This document shows positions 51,315 to 61,742 of a stretch of DNA of 64,000 bases, piece after piece. This DNA is from Sphingobacteriales bacterium (GTDB lineage: Bacteria; Bacteroidota; Bacteroidia; UKL13-3): assembly GCA_021298155.1 (NCBI GenBank), contig JAJTEN010000007.1, positions 1 through 64,000 on the forward strand. The letters are read 5' to 3'. Both the position numbers and the translations under genes were made by a program. The notes beneath the pieces are model-generated. The model did no database searches. It worked only from the letters and a program-made list of their open reading frames with translations, and was not told the DNA's origin. Each line of letters opens with the position of its first letter. Position 1 is the first letter of the stretch.

Positions 51315-52076
51315 ATGAGAATAATTAGTTACAACGTAAATGGAATTAGATCTGCCATGAGTAAAGGCTTGGTAGATTTTATGCAAAGTAGCGGTGCAGA
51401 CGTATTTTGCTTTCAAGAAACAAAGGCATTACAAAATCAAGTAGAGCCCTATTTGTTTGATGTAGCTGGCTATCCGCATCAATATTGGTTCAGCGCAGAA
51501 AAAAAAGGATATAGTGGCGTAGCCATTTTTTGTAAACAAAAACCAGATCATATTAGTTATGGCTTTAATGACCCAGCTTACGACAATGAGGGCAGAATTA
51601 TAAGAGCCGATTTTGGAGACATCAGCGTTATTAGTGTATATATGCCAAGCGGAAGCAGTGGTGATGAAAGACAGGCCTATAAAATGAAATGGCTGAAATT
51701 TTTTACAGATTATATTCATCAACTGCAAAAAGAAAGACCTCATTTAATCATTTGTGGCGACTATAACATCTGTCATAAACCCATAGATATTCACGACCCA
51801 ATTAGCAATAAAAATAGTAGTGGATTTTTGCCAGAAGAGCGTGATTGGCTCGATCAATTTATAACAAATGGTTTTATTGATACGTTTAGGGTATTTAATC
51901 CTGAGCCACACCAATACAGCTGGTGGAGCTATCGTGCCAATGCGCGAAATAACAATAAAGGTTGGCGCATTGATTATTGTTTGGCATCAGACCACTTTAC
52001 AAACCAAGTGAAAGACGCCGGTATCATGCAGGAAATAAAACATTCAGACCATTGTCCGGTTTGGGTGGAGATTTAA
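51315..52076 (+). CDS. xth: Exodeoxyribonuclease III
   Basis: MRIISYNVNGIRSAMSKGLVDF; CFQETKA; CGDYNICH; SDHCPVWVEI. Confidence 0.94.
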   Translation: MRIISYNVNGIRSAMSKGLVDFMQSSGADVFCFQETKALQNQVEPYLFDVAGYPHQYWFSAEKKGYSGVAIFCKQKPDHISYGFNDPAYDNEGRIIRADFGDISVISVYMPSGSSGDERQAYKMKWLKFFTDYIHQLQKERPHLIICGDYNICHKPIDIHDPISNKNSSGFLPEERDWLDQFITNGFIDTFRVFNPEPHQYSWWSYRANARNNNKGWRIDYCLASDHFTNQVKDAGIMQEIKHSDHCPVWVEI

Positions 52077-52078
52077 TT

Positions 52079-52312
52079 CTAAACCAACTCTCCAACTACT
52101 TCAAATTTATCAAATACGTTTTCATTGTGCGGAGCAGCAGATAGTTCATCTGTCAAATCTTGACCCGCCCAATGCTCGTAATGCTTCCCATTGCGCCACA
52201 ACCTACTTCTGGTAACATCGTAAATTTTACCTTTAAATGCCACCCAAATTTCTGGCTTATCTTGCCCATTTCTCAATGCCAACTGAGACTTTGTGTAAGG
52301 AGTAAGGTTCAT
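52079..52312 (-). CDS. Stand-alone cytochrome b5-like heme/steroid-binding domain protein
   Basis: YTKSQLALRNGQDKPEIWVAFKGKIYDVTRSRLWRNGKHYEHWAGQDLTDEL. Confidence 0.85.
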   Translation of the reverse strand: MNLTPYTKSQLALRNGQDKPEIWVAFKGKIYDVTRSRLWRNGKHYEHWAGQDLTDELSAAPHNENVFDKFEVVGELV

Positions 52313-53302
52313 TTACAGCAACTGTTTAGCAATTAAATACTCGGCAATTTGAATGGCATTAGTAGCTGCACCTTTACGTAAGTTATCTGCTACAATCCAC
52401 ATATTTAAAGCATTATCAGCAGATTCATCACGCCTTAGTCTACCTACAAAAACTTCATTCTTATCCATCGCTGTTAAAGGCATTGGATAAATACAATTTG
52501 CTAAATCATCTTGTAAAACAACACCAGCTTCATTGCTTAATAACTCCCTTACTTTAAGTAAATCAAATGGCTTTTTAAATTGCACATTCACACTTTCACT
52601 GTGTCCACCCATAACCGGAATACGCACGCAAGTTGCCGTAATGGCAATTGATTCATCTTGCATAATTTTCCTTGTTTCATTCATCATCTTCAACTCCTCC
52701 TTGGTATACCCATTGTCTGTAAATACATCAATTTGCGGAATAGCATTTTTATCTATTGGATACTTATATGCCATTTCTCCAACAATCCCTGCTCGCTCAT
52801 TCTCCATTTGCTGCACAGCTTTTACGCCTGTTCCTGTAACACTTTGATAAGTAGAAATAACCAATCTTTTAATTCCAAAAGCAGCATGAAGCGGATTTAA
52901 AACCATTAACATTTGTATGGTTGAACAATTGGGATTAGCAATGATTTTATCGGCTGAACCTAGCACGTTTCCATTAATCTCAGGAATGATTAATTTTTTA
53001 CTGAGGTCCATACGCCATGCCGATGAATTATCTATTACTGTAATACCAGCTTCTGCAAATTTAGGAGCCCACTCCAGAGATGTAGCACCACCCGCCGAAA
53101 ACAATGCGATGCTTGGCTTAGCAGCAATGGCATCTTGCATCGAAACAATGGGATATAATTTACCTTTATATTCAACTGTTTTCCCAATAGATTTTGGAGA
53201 AGCCACAGGCACTAATTCCGTCAAAGGGAAATTGCGTTCAGCCAATACTTTTAACATTACATTTCCCACCATTCCGGTGGCGCCAACTACTGCTACTTTC
53301 AT
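52313..53302 (-). CDS. asd: Aspartate-semialdehyde dehydrogenase
   Basis: VAVVGATGMVGNVMLKVLAERNFP; IIANPNCSTIQMLMVL. Confidence 0.96.
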   Translation of the reverse strand: MKVAVVGATGMVGNVMLKVLAERNFPLTELVPVASPKSIGKTVEYKGKLYPIVSMQDAIAAKPSIALFSAGGATSLEWAPKFAEAGITVIDNSSAWRMDLSKKLIIPEINGNVLGSADKIIANPNCSTIQMLMVLNPLHAAFGIKRLVISTYQSVTGTGVKAVQQMENERAGIVGEMAYKYPIDKNAIPQIDVFTDNGYTKEELKMMNETRKIMQDESIAITATCVRIPVMGGHSESVNVQFKKPFDLLKVRELLSNEAGVVLQDDLANCIYPMPLTAMDKNEVFVGRLRRDESADNALNMWIVADNLRKGAATNAIQIAEYLIAKQLL

Positions 53303-53405
53303 ATAAACTATTTAGATTTTATCAGGATCCGCATATGTAGTTTACCCGATTTACTTTTTAACAACTGCGAAAATAAAATAAACTTATCAGCTTACCCGAT
53401 TATTT

Positions 53406-56400
53406 TTGAGTATGCAATATTTTATCTACCCCTTTTTACTTTGCTGCTTGCTGAACCTACCCATTTATTCAACAGCCCAGCTTATAGAGGATTTTTCAGA
53501 TGGAGATTTTACCGAAAATCCTGTTTGGTTCGGACAAGATTCTTTTTTTCAAATTAATCCAAGCAAACAGCTACAAACTAAACCCTTTAACAATCATCTA
53601 GGTGAACGAATGCTTTTTACAAACCAAACTATTTCTGCTCAGATGGAATGGCGTGTGTGGTTGCGATTGGCATTTAATCCGAGCGCACAAAACCAAGTGC
53701 GTTGGATCCTAAGTGCTACTGATACCAGTTTAAAAAACGCGTATTACGTGCAATTGGGCGGAAGCACAGGAAGCACAGACAGCATTAGCTTGTACAAAGA
53801 AATAAACGGACAAAAATATTGTATCATTCCTGGTAGAGCGGCTACTATTGGCAAAACAAATAATTTGGTTCAGCTAAAGGTAACCAGAGATGCTGGTGGA
53901 AACTGGGAATTATTTTCTGATACTGGATCAAGCAATATTTTTATTCGCGAGGGAAGCACATTAGACAGCAGTATTGGTTTGGGCATATTACATGGCTTTA
54001 CCTTTAAATGCACAAGCGGCAATGTAAGTAATTTGTATGCCGATAATGTATATGCCGGTCTCCCCATTTTAGATAAAACAGCACCTAAACTCTTGTATTT
54101 TGAAATGCTAAATCCGCAACAAATTGTCTTACAATTCTCAGAAAAAATGAATCAAATAGGAAGTGCGCAAATTGAATTCAGTCAGCTTCAAAAAGCTCAG
54201 GCAAGCAGTGTAAATCAAGAAACCTGGAACATACATTTAGAGCAAGCCATTATACCTGATAGTTTTTTTACCTTTCACCTTAAACAATTAAGTGATTTAG
54301 CAAATAATAGTTTAGATACCCAACTGGTTTGGGCTTATCATGTTTTAGAAAAAGATGAAATTATTTTAACAGAATTACTGCCCGACCCAGATCCAGTGCA
54401 AGGTTTGCCCAATGCAGAATTTATTGAACTACACAACTATACGCGATTCCCCGTTCTGCTGAAAGATTTTAACATCAGCGACCCAAGCACACAAGGAAAT
54501 ATTTTACCAATCATTTTAAATCCCTACGAATTTGCTATACTGTGTGCAAACAAAGACACCTCCTTATTCAAAGCATTTGGAAAAACCATTGGCATGCCTG
54601 TATGGCCAAGTTTAAACAATAGCCAAGATACCATCCGATTAAAATATAAGGAAGAAATCTGGCAAGAGATTGGGTATAATTTAGACTATTACCAAGATAA
54701 AGAAAAAGAACTAGGCGGATATAGTTTAACCCTTATTAATCCTAATCACCTGTGTTGGGGTGCTAAAAATTGGACAAGTAGTTCTAACAACATGGGTGGC
54801 ACACCCGGTAGAATAAATGATATTTGGGAAACAAAAAAAGATACGAGCAGCGCCCAACTTAGTCAGCTCAATATAAAAAATGCATGGCAAATTGAGCTAC
54901 AATTTAATAAAGAAATTACCTTTCAAACAACGTGGAAAAACCACATCCAAGAGCAAGGTATTCAACTTGAAAATATTTGGGCAAATGCCACAAATTCAAA
55001 AAATGTATTTCTACAATTTAAAGTGCCAATGCAACATCAATTTGAATATCAATTTGAATTAAATCCACTAATTGATTGCTTGCAAAATAAAGGAAAACAA
55101 CAGATTCAATTTACTTATTTAGAAGCCAAAGAGCCTAAACAAAATGAACTCATTATTACAGAAATCTATTATGATGAGCTGCGCAAGGGAAATTTTCCGC
55201 AAGAGGAGTTTATCGAGCTGTATAATAAGACTGAACACCCCATTAATTTATGTAATATGACACTTTCTGATGCAGCAGGTTCAGTAAAATTCCCTAATTA
55301 TGTATTAGCCGCAAAAAGCTATTTAATTGTTTGCCATAAGAATCATGCGGCAAATTTTAGTTTGTATGGAAGTACTCTTGGTATGAACAGTTGGCCAAGT
55401 TTAAACAGTAGCGATAAACTTCATTTGAGTGACTCAAATGGATTTCTATTACATCAGGTTCAATACACAGATTCTTGGTTAAAAAATACTGCTAAAATAT
55501 ATTCATGTAGCATTGAAATGATAGATATAAACAATCCTTGTGCAGGAGCAAACAATTGGCGAGCCAGTATACACCCAAATGGTGCTAGTTTAGGAAATAG
55601 AAATAGCGTATCTGTTAATAATCCAGATGTACATCCACCACAACTCATTAGAATATACGTGCCTCATTTAAATCAAATACAAGTAAGTTTTAGTGAGCAT
55701 CTAGATAGTATTAGCTTATTAAATCCGCTTAACTTTAGTTTAAACCCAATTTTATATCCTAAAAATATATCTACAGATCCAAATAAGCGCAATACTATTT
55801 ATGTAAACTATGATAAGTCATTACAAGAAGAAACAGATTATGTAATGCAAATACCAAGCATACAAGATTGTGCTTTTAACACATCTGCTCCTATTCAATC
55901 GCTCAATTTTCAAATTCCAAGAGCACCTAAGCAAGGCGAGATAATAATTAATGAAGTATTGTTTAACCCAGAAAAAGACGCCTACGATTTTATAGAATTA
56001 TACAATACTTCTCAGGCTCATTTAGATGTAAGCAAATTACAAATTTGTAAAATAAACAATCAGGGTATACTAGAGGAATGTGAACGCTTTGCTGAAGAAG
56101 GTATTCAACTTGCACCCAATCAATACATGGCTATTTCAGAGTTTCCTGCTTTGGCACAAAACAACGCTTATCCAATTCAAGTTTCAGATTGGATTAGTCA
56201 TAAAATTCCTAGCATGAATGATGATTTTGGCACAATCATTTTAGTTGATCAAACGCATAATATATTAGATTCTGTATACTATTCAGACCAAATGCACCTT
56301 TCCTTTTTCCACCATACAGAAGGTGTAAGTTTAGAAAAAATAAATCCATACATCACCAGATTTGAGGTTAATAATTGGATCTCTGCTGCTGAAACACAAA

Positions 56401-56768
56401 ACTTCTCTACACCTTGTAAAAAGAATTCACAATTCAAATTAAGTTCAGGCCAAAGTGGAAAATTTAGTTGCCCAAAAAGTTACTTCTCACCAGATGCTGA
56501 TGGGCATGATGAATTATTAAGTTTCGAATACCAAACGGGTGGTGGACACTGGGTGGCAGATTTATCTATACATACCAGTGAAGGAAAATTAGTAAAAGAC
56601 ATTTGTAAGTCGACCTTACTAGCCAATAGCGGCGAACTACATTGGGCAGGAGATACAAACACAGGCGAACGTGCACCAATAGGCAATTATATTGCACTAT
56701 GGAATTGTTACAGTGATAAAGGCGAAACTGAACAACATAAAATAGTCATTTCTTTATTGGCTAAATAG
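53406..56768 (+). CDS. Lamin-tail-domain secreted surface protein with FlgD-like C-terminus
   Basis: Repeated ILTELLPDPDPVQGLPNAEFIELHNYT / IITEIYYDE...EEFIELYNKTEHPI LTD motifs. Confidence 0.8.
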   Translation: MSMQYFIYPFLLCCLLNLPIYSTAQLIEDFSDGDFTENPVWFGQDSFFQINPSKQLQTKPFNNHLGERMLFTNQTISAQMEWRVWLRLAFNPSAQNQVRWILSATDTSLKNAYYVQLGGSTGSTDSISLYKEINGQKYCIIPGRAATIGKTNNLVQLKVTRDAGGNWELFSDTGSSNIFIREGSTLDSSIGLGILHGFTFKCTSGNVSNLYADNVYAGLPILDKTAPKLLYFEMLNPQQIVLQFSEKMNQIGSAQIEFSQLQKAQASSVNQETWNIHLEQAIIPDSFFTFHLKQLSDLANNSLDTQLVWAYHVLEKDEIILTELLPDPDPVQGLPNAEFIELHNYTRFPVLLKDFNISDPSTQGNILPIILNPYEFAILCANKDTSLFKAFGKTIGMPVWPSLNNSQDTIRLKYKEEIWQEIGYNLDYYQDKEKELGGYSLTLINPNHLCWGAKNWTSSSNNMGGTPGRINDIWETKKDTSSAQLSQLNIKNAWQIELQFNKEITFQTTWKNHIQEQGIQLENIWANATNSKNVFLQFKVPMQHQFEYQFELNPLIDCLQNKGKQQIQFTYLEAKEPKQNELIITEIYYDELRKGNFPQEEFIELYNKTEHPINLCNMTLSDAAGSVKFPNYVLAAKSYLIVCHKNHAANFSLYGSTLGMNSWPSLNSSDKLHLSDSNGFLLHQVQYTDSWLKNTAKIYSCSIEMIDINNPCAGANNWRASIHPNGASLGNRNSVSVNNPDVHPPQLIRIYVPHLNQIQVSFSEHLDSISLLNPLNFSLNPILYPKNISTDPNKRNTIYVNYDKSLQEETDYVMQIPSIQDCAFNTSAPIQSLNFQIPRAPKQGEIIINEVLFNPEKDAYDFIELYNTSQAHLDVSKLQICKINNQGILEECERFAEEGIQLAPNQYMAISEFPALAQNNAYPIQVSDWISHKIPSMNDDFGTIILVDQTHNILDSVYYSDQMHLSFFHHTEGVSLEKINPYITRFEVNNWISAAETQNFSTPCKKNSQFKLSSGQSGKFSCPKSYFSPDADGHDELLSFEYQTGGGHWVADLSIHTSEGKLVKDICKSTLLANSGELHWAGDTNTGERAPIGNYIALWNCYSDKGETEQHKIVISLLAK

Positions 56769-58368
56769 TTCCAGTTTTTCTTTTCAAAAACAAGGTAAAA
56801 CTATCAGATATCGCAATGAAAAGAAAAATATAGGAAAGCCAATCACCATATTTAGTATAAAAAGTTTGTTCTGTATAAACTGGAATTGCTTGTCTTAAAA
56901 CAGTGTCTTCCCAATAGGCAGATTCTGCCAAAACACTCCCCTCTCTATCAATAAATCCACTAATACCAGTATTTGCTGTACGGGCAATTGCACGCCTATT
57001 TTCTATGGCACGTAATCTACTAAAATCAAAATGTTGCCTGTAACCAGGTGTATTTCCCCACCAACCATCATTCGTCATAATACACAAAATATCGGCACCT
57101 TTTCTAACATAAGAGGCTATAAAATCTGGGAATACACTCTCATAACAAATAATAGGTGCGATAGTAGTTTTATGATAACTATTAAACACCTTACTTTCCT
57201 TATCTTGAGCCAAACTACCTGCAGTGCCACCCATATCTATTGCGTAGCTTTCTAAAAATTTAAACAGCTGAGGATATGGCATTTTTTCAACACCTGGTAC
57301 CAGTTTACTTTTATGATATATTTGAATACTATCATATGAATTTATTTGTAAAGCGGCATTATACACTTCATAATAGGCATCTGCATTTTTAAATTTTCGG
57401 GCAGCAAAACCTCTTTTTTCAGTTGCACTATATTCATAGTAGGAGTCCATTCCTGCAACTATTACCAAATGTGGATACGCTTTTAAAAAGTCTTTTAGTT
57501 GAGCAATTAAAGGCTCTGCAGAAAGATTATTCTCTAGTAACATTCCTTGTAAAGCCGTTTCTGGCAAAACAACATATTGAACTTTTCCATCAATTTTTTG
57601 TTCAGCCAATTGCAGCATCTTGCTTAATTGATCTACCTCATTTATCCCTCCAAATTTATCTGTATAAGGGTCAAAATTTGGTTGAACCAAAACCATGTCA
57701 ATCTTTCTAGTACTTTGAGTAGACAAAGCATTTAAAAGATAAAAAGATAAAAAAATGGGGGCAAGTAAATATAAAAAAACTTTGTTTAACAATTGCTGCT
57801 TGCGAATGGCAATTGGTAAATTTGGCCAATCTAATAAGAGTTTATCAATGGCAATATTAACAAGGATAATCCATAAAGAACCACCCAAAACGCCAGTAAT
57901 CTCATACCATTGAGCCAACACAGGAATATAACTAAAAACATTTCCTAAAATTAACCACGGAAAAGCAAGATCCCAATGAAATTGAAGATATTCAATGCTT
58001 AACCAACAAGCCGCAAAGAAGATATAATTGCTTTTCCTATTTAAACGGTTACGCCCATGAAAAAGTAAAAGGGGCAAAACCATGGGTAAACTATTAATAA
58101 TAAATGCTGCTATTGCACCTCCTGCACTTGCATTCCAAATCCACCATACACTCCCAATATTCCACAATAAAAAAGTTAACCAAGCATATACAAAAAGCCA
58201 AGCATACGAATTTTCTTCCTGCAAGCTAATTTTTCGTTCTAGCATAAACAGGGGTACAAAACCCATAAATATTAAGGGTAAAACATAGAATGGCTGGTAG
58301 GCCAAAATAAAAAATAGTGCAGAAAGTGCACTTAATAATAAATAGTTTGCGTGTTTATTTCTTGCCAT
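56761..58368 (-). CDS. lnt: Apolipoprotein N-acyltransferase
   Basis: VVLPETALQG; PIICYESVFPDFIASYVRKGADILCIMTNDGWWGNTPGYRQHFDFSRLRAIENRR. Confidence 0.94.
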   Translation of the reverse strand: MARNKHANYLLLSALSALFFILAYQPFYVLPLIFMGFVPLFMLERKISLQEENSYAWLFVYAWLTFLLWNIGSVWWIWNASAGGAIAAFIINSLPMVLPLLLFHGRNRLNRKSNYIFFAACWLSIEYLQFHWDLAFPWLILGNVFSYIPVLAQWYEITGVLGGSLWIILVNIAIDKLLLDWPNLPIAIRKQQLLNKVFLYLLAPIFLSFYLLNALSTQSTRKIDMVLVQPNFDPYTDKFGGINEVDQLSKMLQLAEQKIDGKVQYVVLPETALQGMLLENNLSAEPLIAQLKDFLKAYPHLVIVAGMDSYYEYSATEKRGFAARKFKNADAYYEVYNAALQINSYDSIQIYHKSKLVPGVEKMPYPQLFKFLESYAIDMGGTAGSLAQDKESKVFNSYHKTTIAPIICYESVFPDFIASYVRKGADILCIMTNDGWWGNTPGYRQHFDFSRLRAIENRRAIARTANTGISGFIDREGSVLAESAYWEDTVLRQAIPVYTEQTFYTKYGDWLSYIFLFIAISDSFTLFLKRKTGTI

Positions 58369-59035
58369 CTACTATCAAAACAAATTCACCCTTTACGGGG
58401 TGTGTAGTGTAATATGTTATTAATTCGGTTAAACTCCCATTTACGGTTTCTTCGTAAATTTTGGTCAGTTCTCTGCTCACACTAGCTTGTCTATCCGAAC
58501 CCAAATATTCGCTTAATTGTTGTAGTGTTTTTAAAAGCCTGTGTGGACTCTCATAAAAAACCATGGTATATTCAATTGCTACCAAATTTTTTAAAGCGGT
58601 TTGGCGGCCCTTTTTCTCGGGTAAAAATCCAAGAAAAATAAACGCGTCAGAAGCCAATCCGCTTTTTACCAATGCTGGAACAAAAGCTGTAGCACCAGGC
58701 AAGCATTCAACACCAATATTATTTTGAAGACAAGCACGCACTAATAAAAATCCGGGATCACTAATTGCAGGTGTACCTGCATCACTCACCAAAGCCAATA
58801 ATTTACCAGTATTTAATTCCTTTAAAAGGTGTTCTATTTGTTTATGTTCATTGTGTGCATGATAACTCCACAATGGCTTACTAATTTGGTAGTGCTTTAA
58901 TAATTTACCTGTTTGCCTGGTGTCTTCGGCTAAAATTGCATCTGCCTCTTGCAATATTTTCAAACCCCTTAAAGTAATATCTTCCATATTTCCAATGGGA
59001 GTTGGCACTAAAATTAATTTTCCTTGCTGGGTCAT
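58355..59035 (-). CDS. rsmI: 16S rRNA (cytidine(1402)-2'-O)-methyltransferase
   Basis: KLILVPTPIGNMEDITLRGLKILQEADAILAEDTRQTGKLLKHY; VSDAGTPAISDPGFLLVR. Confidence 0.95.
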   Translation of the reverse strand: MTQQGKLILVPTPIGNMEDITLRGLKILQEADAILAEDTRQTGKLLKHYQISKPLWSYHAHNEHKQIEHLLKELNTGKLLALVSDAGTPAISDPGFLLVRACLQNNIGVECLPGATAFVPALVKSGLASDAFIFLGFLPEKKGRQTALKNLVAIEYTMVFYESPHRLLKTLQQLSEYLGSDRQASVSRELTKIYEETVNGSLTELITYYTTHPVKGEFVLIVDGKK

Positions 59036-59129
59036 TGTGCATACAAATTAACAAACCTTCCTGCTTATTTTGGCATTTATTTGAGTAAAATAAAAATTAA
59101 ATCCCTTAATTTGATGTTAATTTGAAACT

Positions 59130-59906
59130 ATGAGATACCTATTAAACCGCGTTAAAGTATACTCCATTTATTTTTTTGAGTATATAAAACACAGAGAATG
59201 GGCTGCTATTGCCAACGCTTTTCTATACATGTTTACCAAGAAATCATATGCCAATGGAAAGCAAATGAACAGCAGCATGGGTGTATTTGCAACGAGAAAA
59301 GGAACTTTAGATTTTCAATACATCAACTATGCTTATGAAATTGAAATTAAACATTTTATAGAACAGCATCATTTTGAAGTATTCCTAGATATTGGAGCAT
59401 GCTTGGGTGAATATTGTATTTGGCTGGGTAACAAAGGGTATACTTGTCTAGCGTTTGAGCCAGTAAAAGAAAGCTATCATATGGTATTACAAAATATTGC
59501 CTTAAATCAATTAGCAGATAAAGTAAGCGCGTTCAATTTCGGTTTGGGTAGCGCTAATACCATTGCCCATTTCGAAATAAATGAGACCAACCCTGGTGCA
59601 AATAAAAGAGTTAATACACCTACCAATGAAACCCTTACGTTTCAAATTAAAGTGTTAGATGAGGTTTTTGGTAATTTTGGACTATCACCTGAAACGAAAC
59701 TCCTAGTTAAAATTGATGTAGAAGGTATGGAAGTGGAAATGATAAAAGGTGCTTCAAAATTTCTTCAATACTTTGACAACATTACATTAATAATTGAGGA
59801 AAAATTGAGCGGCGAATCTTTAATTAGAGATGCCTTAAATGAAATTTGCAACTTTGAATACGGGCAAGTAGATAGTTACAATATATACGCCAAAAAAATT
59901 GCTTAA
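59130..59906 (+). CDS. FkbM family methyltransferase
   Basis: VFLDIGACLGEYCIWLGNKGYTCLAFEPV; LLVKIDVEGMEVEMIKGA. Confidence 0.85.
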   Translation: MRYLLNRVKVYSIYFFEYIKHREWAAIANAFLYMFTKKSYANGKQMNSSMGVFATRKGTLDFQYINYAYEIEIKHFIEQHHFEVFLDIGACLGEYCIWLGNKGYTCLAFEPVKESYHMVLQNIALNQLADKVSAFNFGLGSANTIAHFEINETNPGANKRVNTPTNETLTFQIKVLDEVFGNFGLSPETKLLVKIDVEGMEVEMIKGASKFLQYFDNITLIIEEKLSGESLIRDALNEICNFEYGQVDSYNIYAKKIA

Positions 59907-60541
59907 GAATCAGATAAACCTTCTTCTTTTTTGCGTTTTCTTTCTCTTTGTATCGTATTATAAATTGGAATAGATGTAACAACAATAAACACTATTACTA
60001 CATAATTTAAATAATCTAGTGCATTTGGCACCAATTCTCCTACAAAGTAACCTCCAGTAACAATAATCAGAGGCCACAACACAGCACCAAGTAAATTAAA
60101 AAAGAAAAATACGAGGGGTTGCACCTTTACTACACCAGCTAAAATAGGTGCAAATGTTCTTACAATGGGCAAAAATCTGCCCAATACCAGTGCCAATCCG
60201 CCGTATTTTTTATAAAAAGCTTCGGCCATGCTAATGTATTTTTTCTTAAAAAAGAGCGAATCTTTGCGTTTATACAGTGCCTCACCCGTTCTAAAACCAA
60301 ACCAATAGCCAGCATAATAACCCACAAATGCTGCAATACCAATATATAAAATTAAATAGCTAAGCTCTACATCTAAAACACCCATAAAGCAAAGCAATCC
60401 GGCTGTAAAAAGCAATGAATCTCCCGGCAAAAACAATCCAAAAATCACCCCATTTTCGAGAAAAATAATCAAGATCAGTAAAAATAATCCACCAAATCTA
60501 ATGAGCTCTTCCGGCTTAAATAAATCCCAAATGCTATCCAA
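59903..60541 (-). CDS. DedA family membrane protein
   Basis: FLENGVIFGLFLPGDSLLFTAGLL; GRFLPIVRTFAPILAGVVKV. Confidence 0.92.
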   Translation of the reverse strand: MDSIWDLFKPEELIRFGGLFLLILIIFLENGVIFGLFLPGDSLLFTAGLLCFMGVLDVELSYLILYIGIAAFVGYYAGYWFGFRTGEALYKRKDSLFFKKKYISMAEAFYKKYGGLALVLGRFLPIVRTFAPILAGVVKVQPLVFFFFNLLGAVLWPLIIVTGGYFVGELVPNALDYLNYVVIVFIVVTSIPIYNTIQRERKRKKEEGLSDS

Positions 60542-60625
60542 ATTTTTGCTATTATTAGGTTACAAATTAGCACCATTTGCTAGAATAAACAAACCTTATA
60601 AAAATATTTTACAAGGATTAATGTC

Positions 60626-61144
60626 TTATACATTTCTAAATCCAATATTGGTTCGGCCTTGCTCTACCTTTTCTGCCTTTACCAAAACTTCAGCTTTCAT
60701 TGTATCTTTATACTTTTGCATGGCTTCAGCCAACTTTAAATCTTGTAGCGACAATATCTGAACAGCCAACAATCCGGCATTCTTGGCATTATTAATTGCT
60801 ACAGTTGCAACAGGCACTCCACCTGGCATTTGAACAATAGACAACAAAGAATCTAGTCCATCCATTGTTTTAAGTTTAACTGGCACCCCAATTACCGGTA
60901 AGGTACTTATAGATGCAACCATTCCAGGTAAATGCGCAGCACCGCCTGCACCAGCTATAATTACTTGTAATCCACGTTCTCTAGCCTCTTTGGCATAGGT
61001 AAACATTCTTTCGGGTGTACGGTGGGCAGAAACTACCGTAATTTCATATGCAATGCCAAAATCTTCCATCACTTTGGCAGCATCTTTCATTACATCAAGG
61101 TCACTGTCTGAACCCATTATGATTCCAACTTTTTTATCCGACAT
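60626..61144 (-). CDS. purE: 5-(carboxyamino)imidazole ribonucleotide mutase
   Basis: [49 protein letters not shown]. Confidence 0.96.
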   Translation of the reverse strand: MSDKKVGIIMGSDSDLDVMKDAAKVMEDFGIAYEITVVSAHRTPERMFTYAKEARERGLQVIIAGAGGAAHLPGMVASISTLPVIGVPVKLKTMDGLDSLLSIVQMPGGVPVATVAINNAKNAGLLAVQILSLQDLKLAEAMQKYKDTMKAEVLVKAEKVEQGRTNIGFRNV

Positions 61145-61160
61145 ACTATGGTTTTTTATA

Positions 61161-61186
61161 AAAAAAGCCCGTATTAGGGCTTTTTT
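61161..61186 (-). terminator. Intrinsic terminator
   Basis: AAAAAAGCCC-GTATTA-GGGCTTTTTT. Confidence 0.85.
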
Positions 61187-61189
61187 ATT

Positions 61190-61534
61190 TTATGCATCTA
61201 ATTCTTCAGCTTCTTCTATCTCAGGCTCTATGCCTTCCATTAGATTTCTAATTTCTTGTAACTCTTCACGGTTGTATTTATTAGCATGATCTGCCAATAA
61301 ATCTAGTAAATAAGCTAAGTTTTCTTTCCCATCAGATTCTTCTAAAAACAGAAAAGTATAATCACCATTTGCTTCAATATCTTCATAGGCTAACCTAATC
61401 ATACGCACATAGCCTGGCTCTTTCAGGTTTGCTTTAAAAAACTCACGCAATTCCTTAAGTTGGCTGATTACTTTGTCTGCATCCATCCCGCCTTGGTTCA
61501 GTTCTGCTTTGATTTTATCAATTATCTGCTTCAT
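61190..61534 (-). CDS. Conserved hypothetical small acidic protein
   Basis: ORF; start taken as MKQIIDKIKAELNQ; ends just before a terminator. Confidence 0.6.
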   Translation of the reverse strand: MKQIIDKIKAELNQGGMDADKVISQLKELREFFKANLKEPGYVRMIRLAYEDIEANGDYTFLFLEESDGKENLAYLLDLLADHANKYNREELQEIRNLMEGIEPEIEEAEELDA

Positions 61535-61742
61535 GTTATTTATTTGTGGCACAAAATTAAATTTTTTAGCCACAAAACATATTTTTAATCTCAATTAATC
61601 AAACGTAAATTGGCAATTGTTGAATTTTTCCTGAATATTTCTATGATTTTAAATGAATAAGGGCTCTAAATCATCTAAATAATTGAAAAATTCTTGCCAT
61701 AAAAACTTGCACATTAAAACTATCGATCGAATAACCTAAACC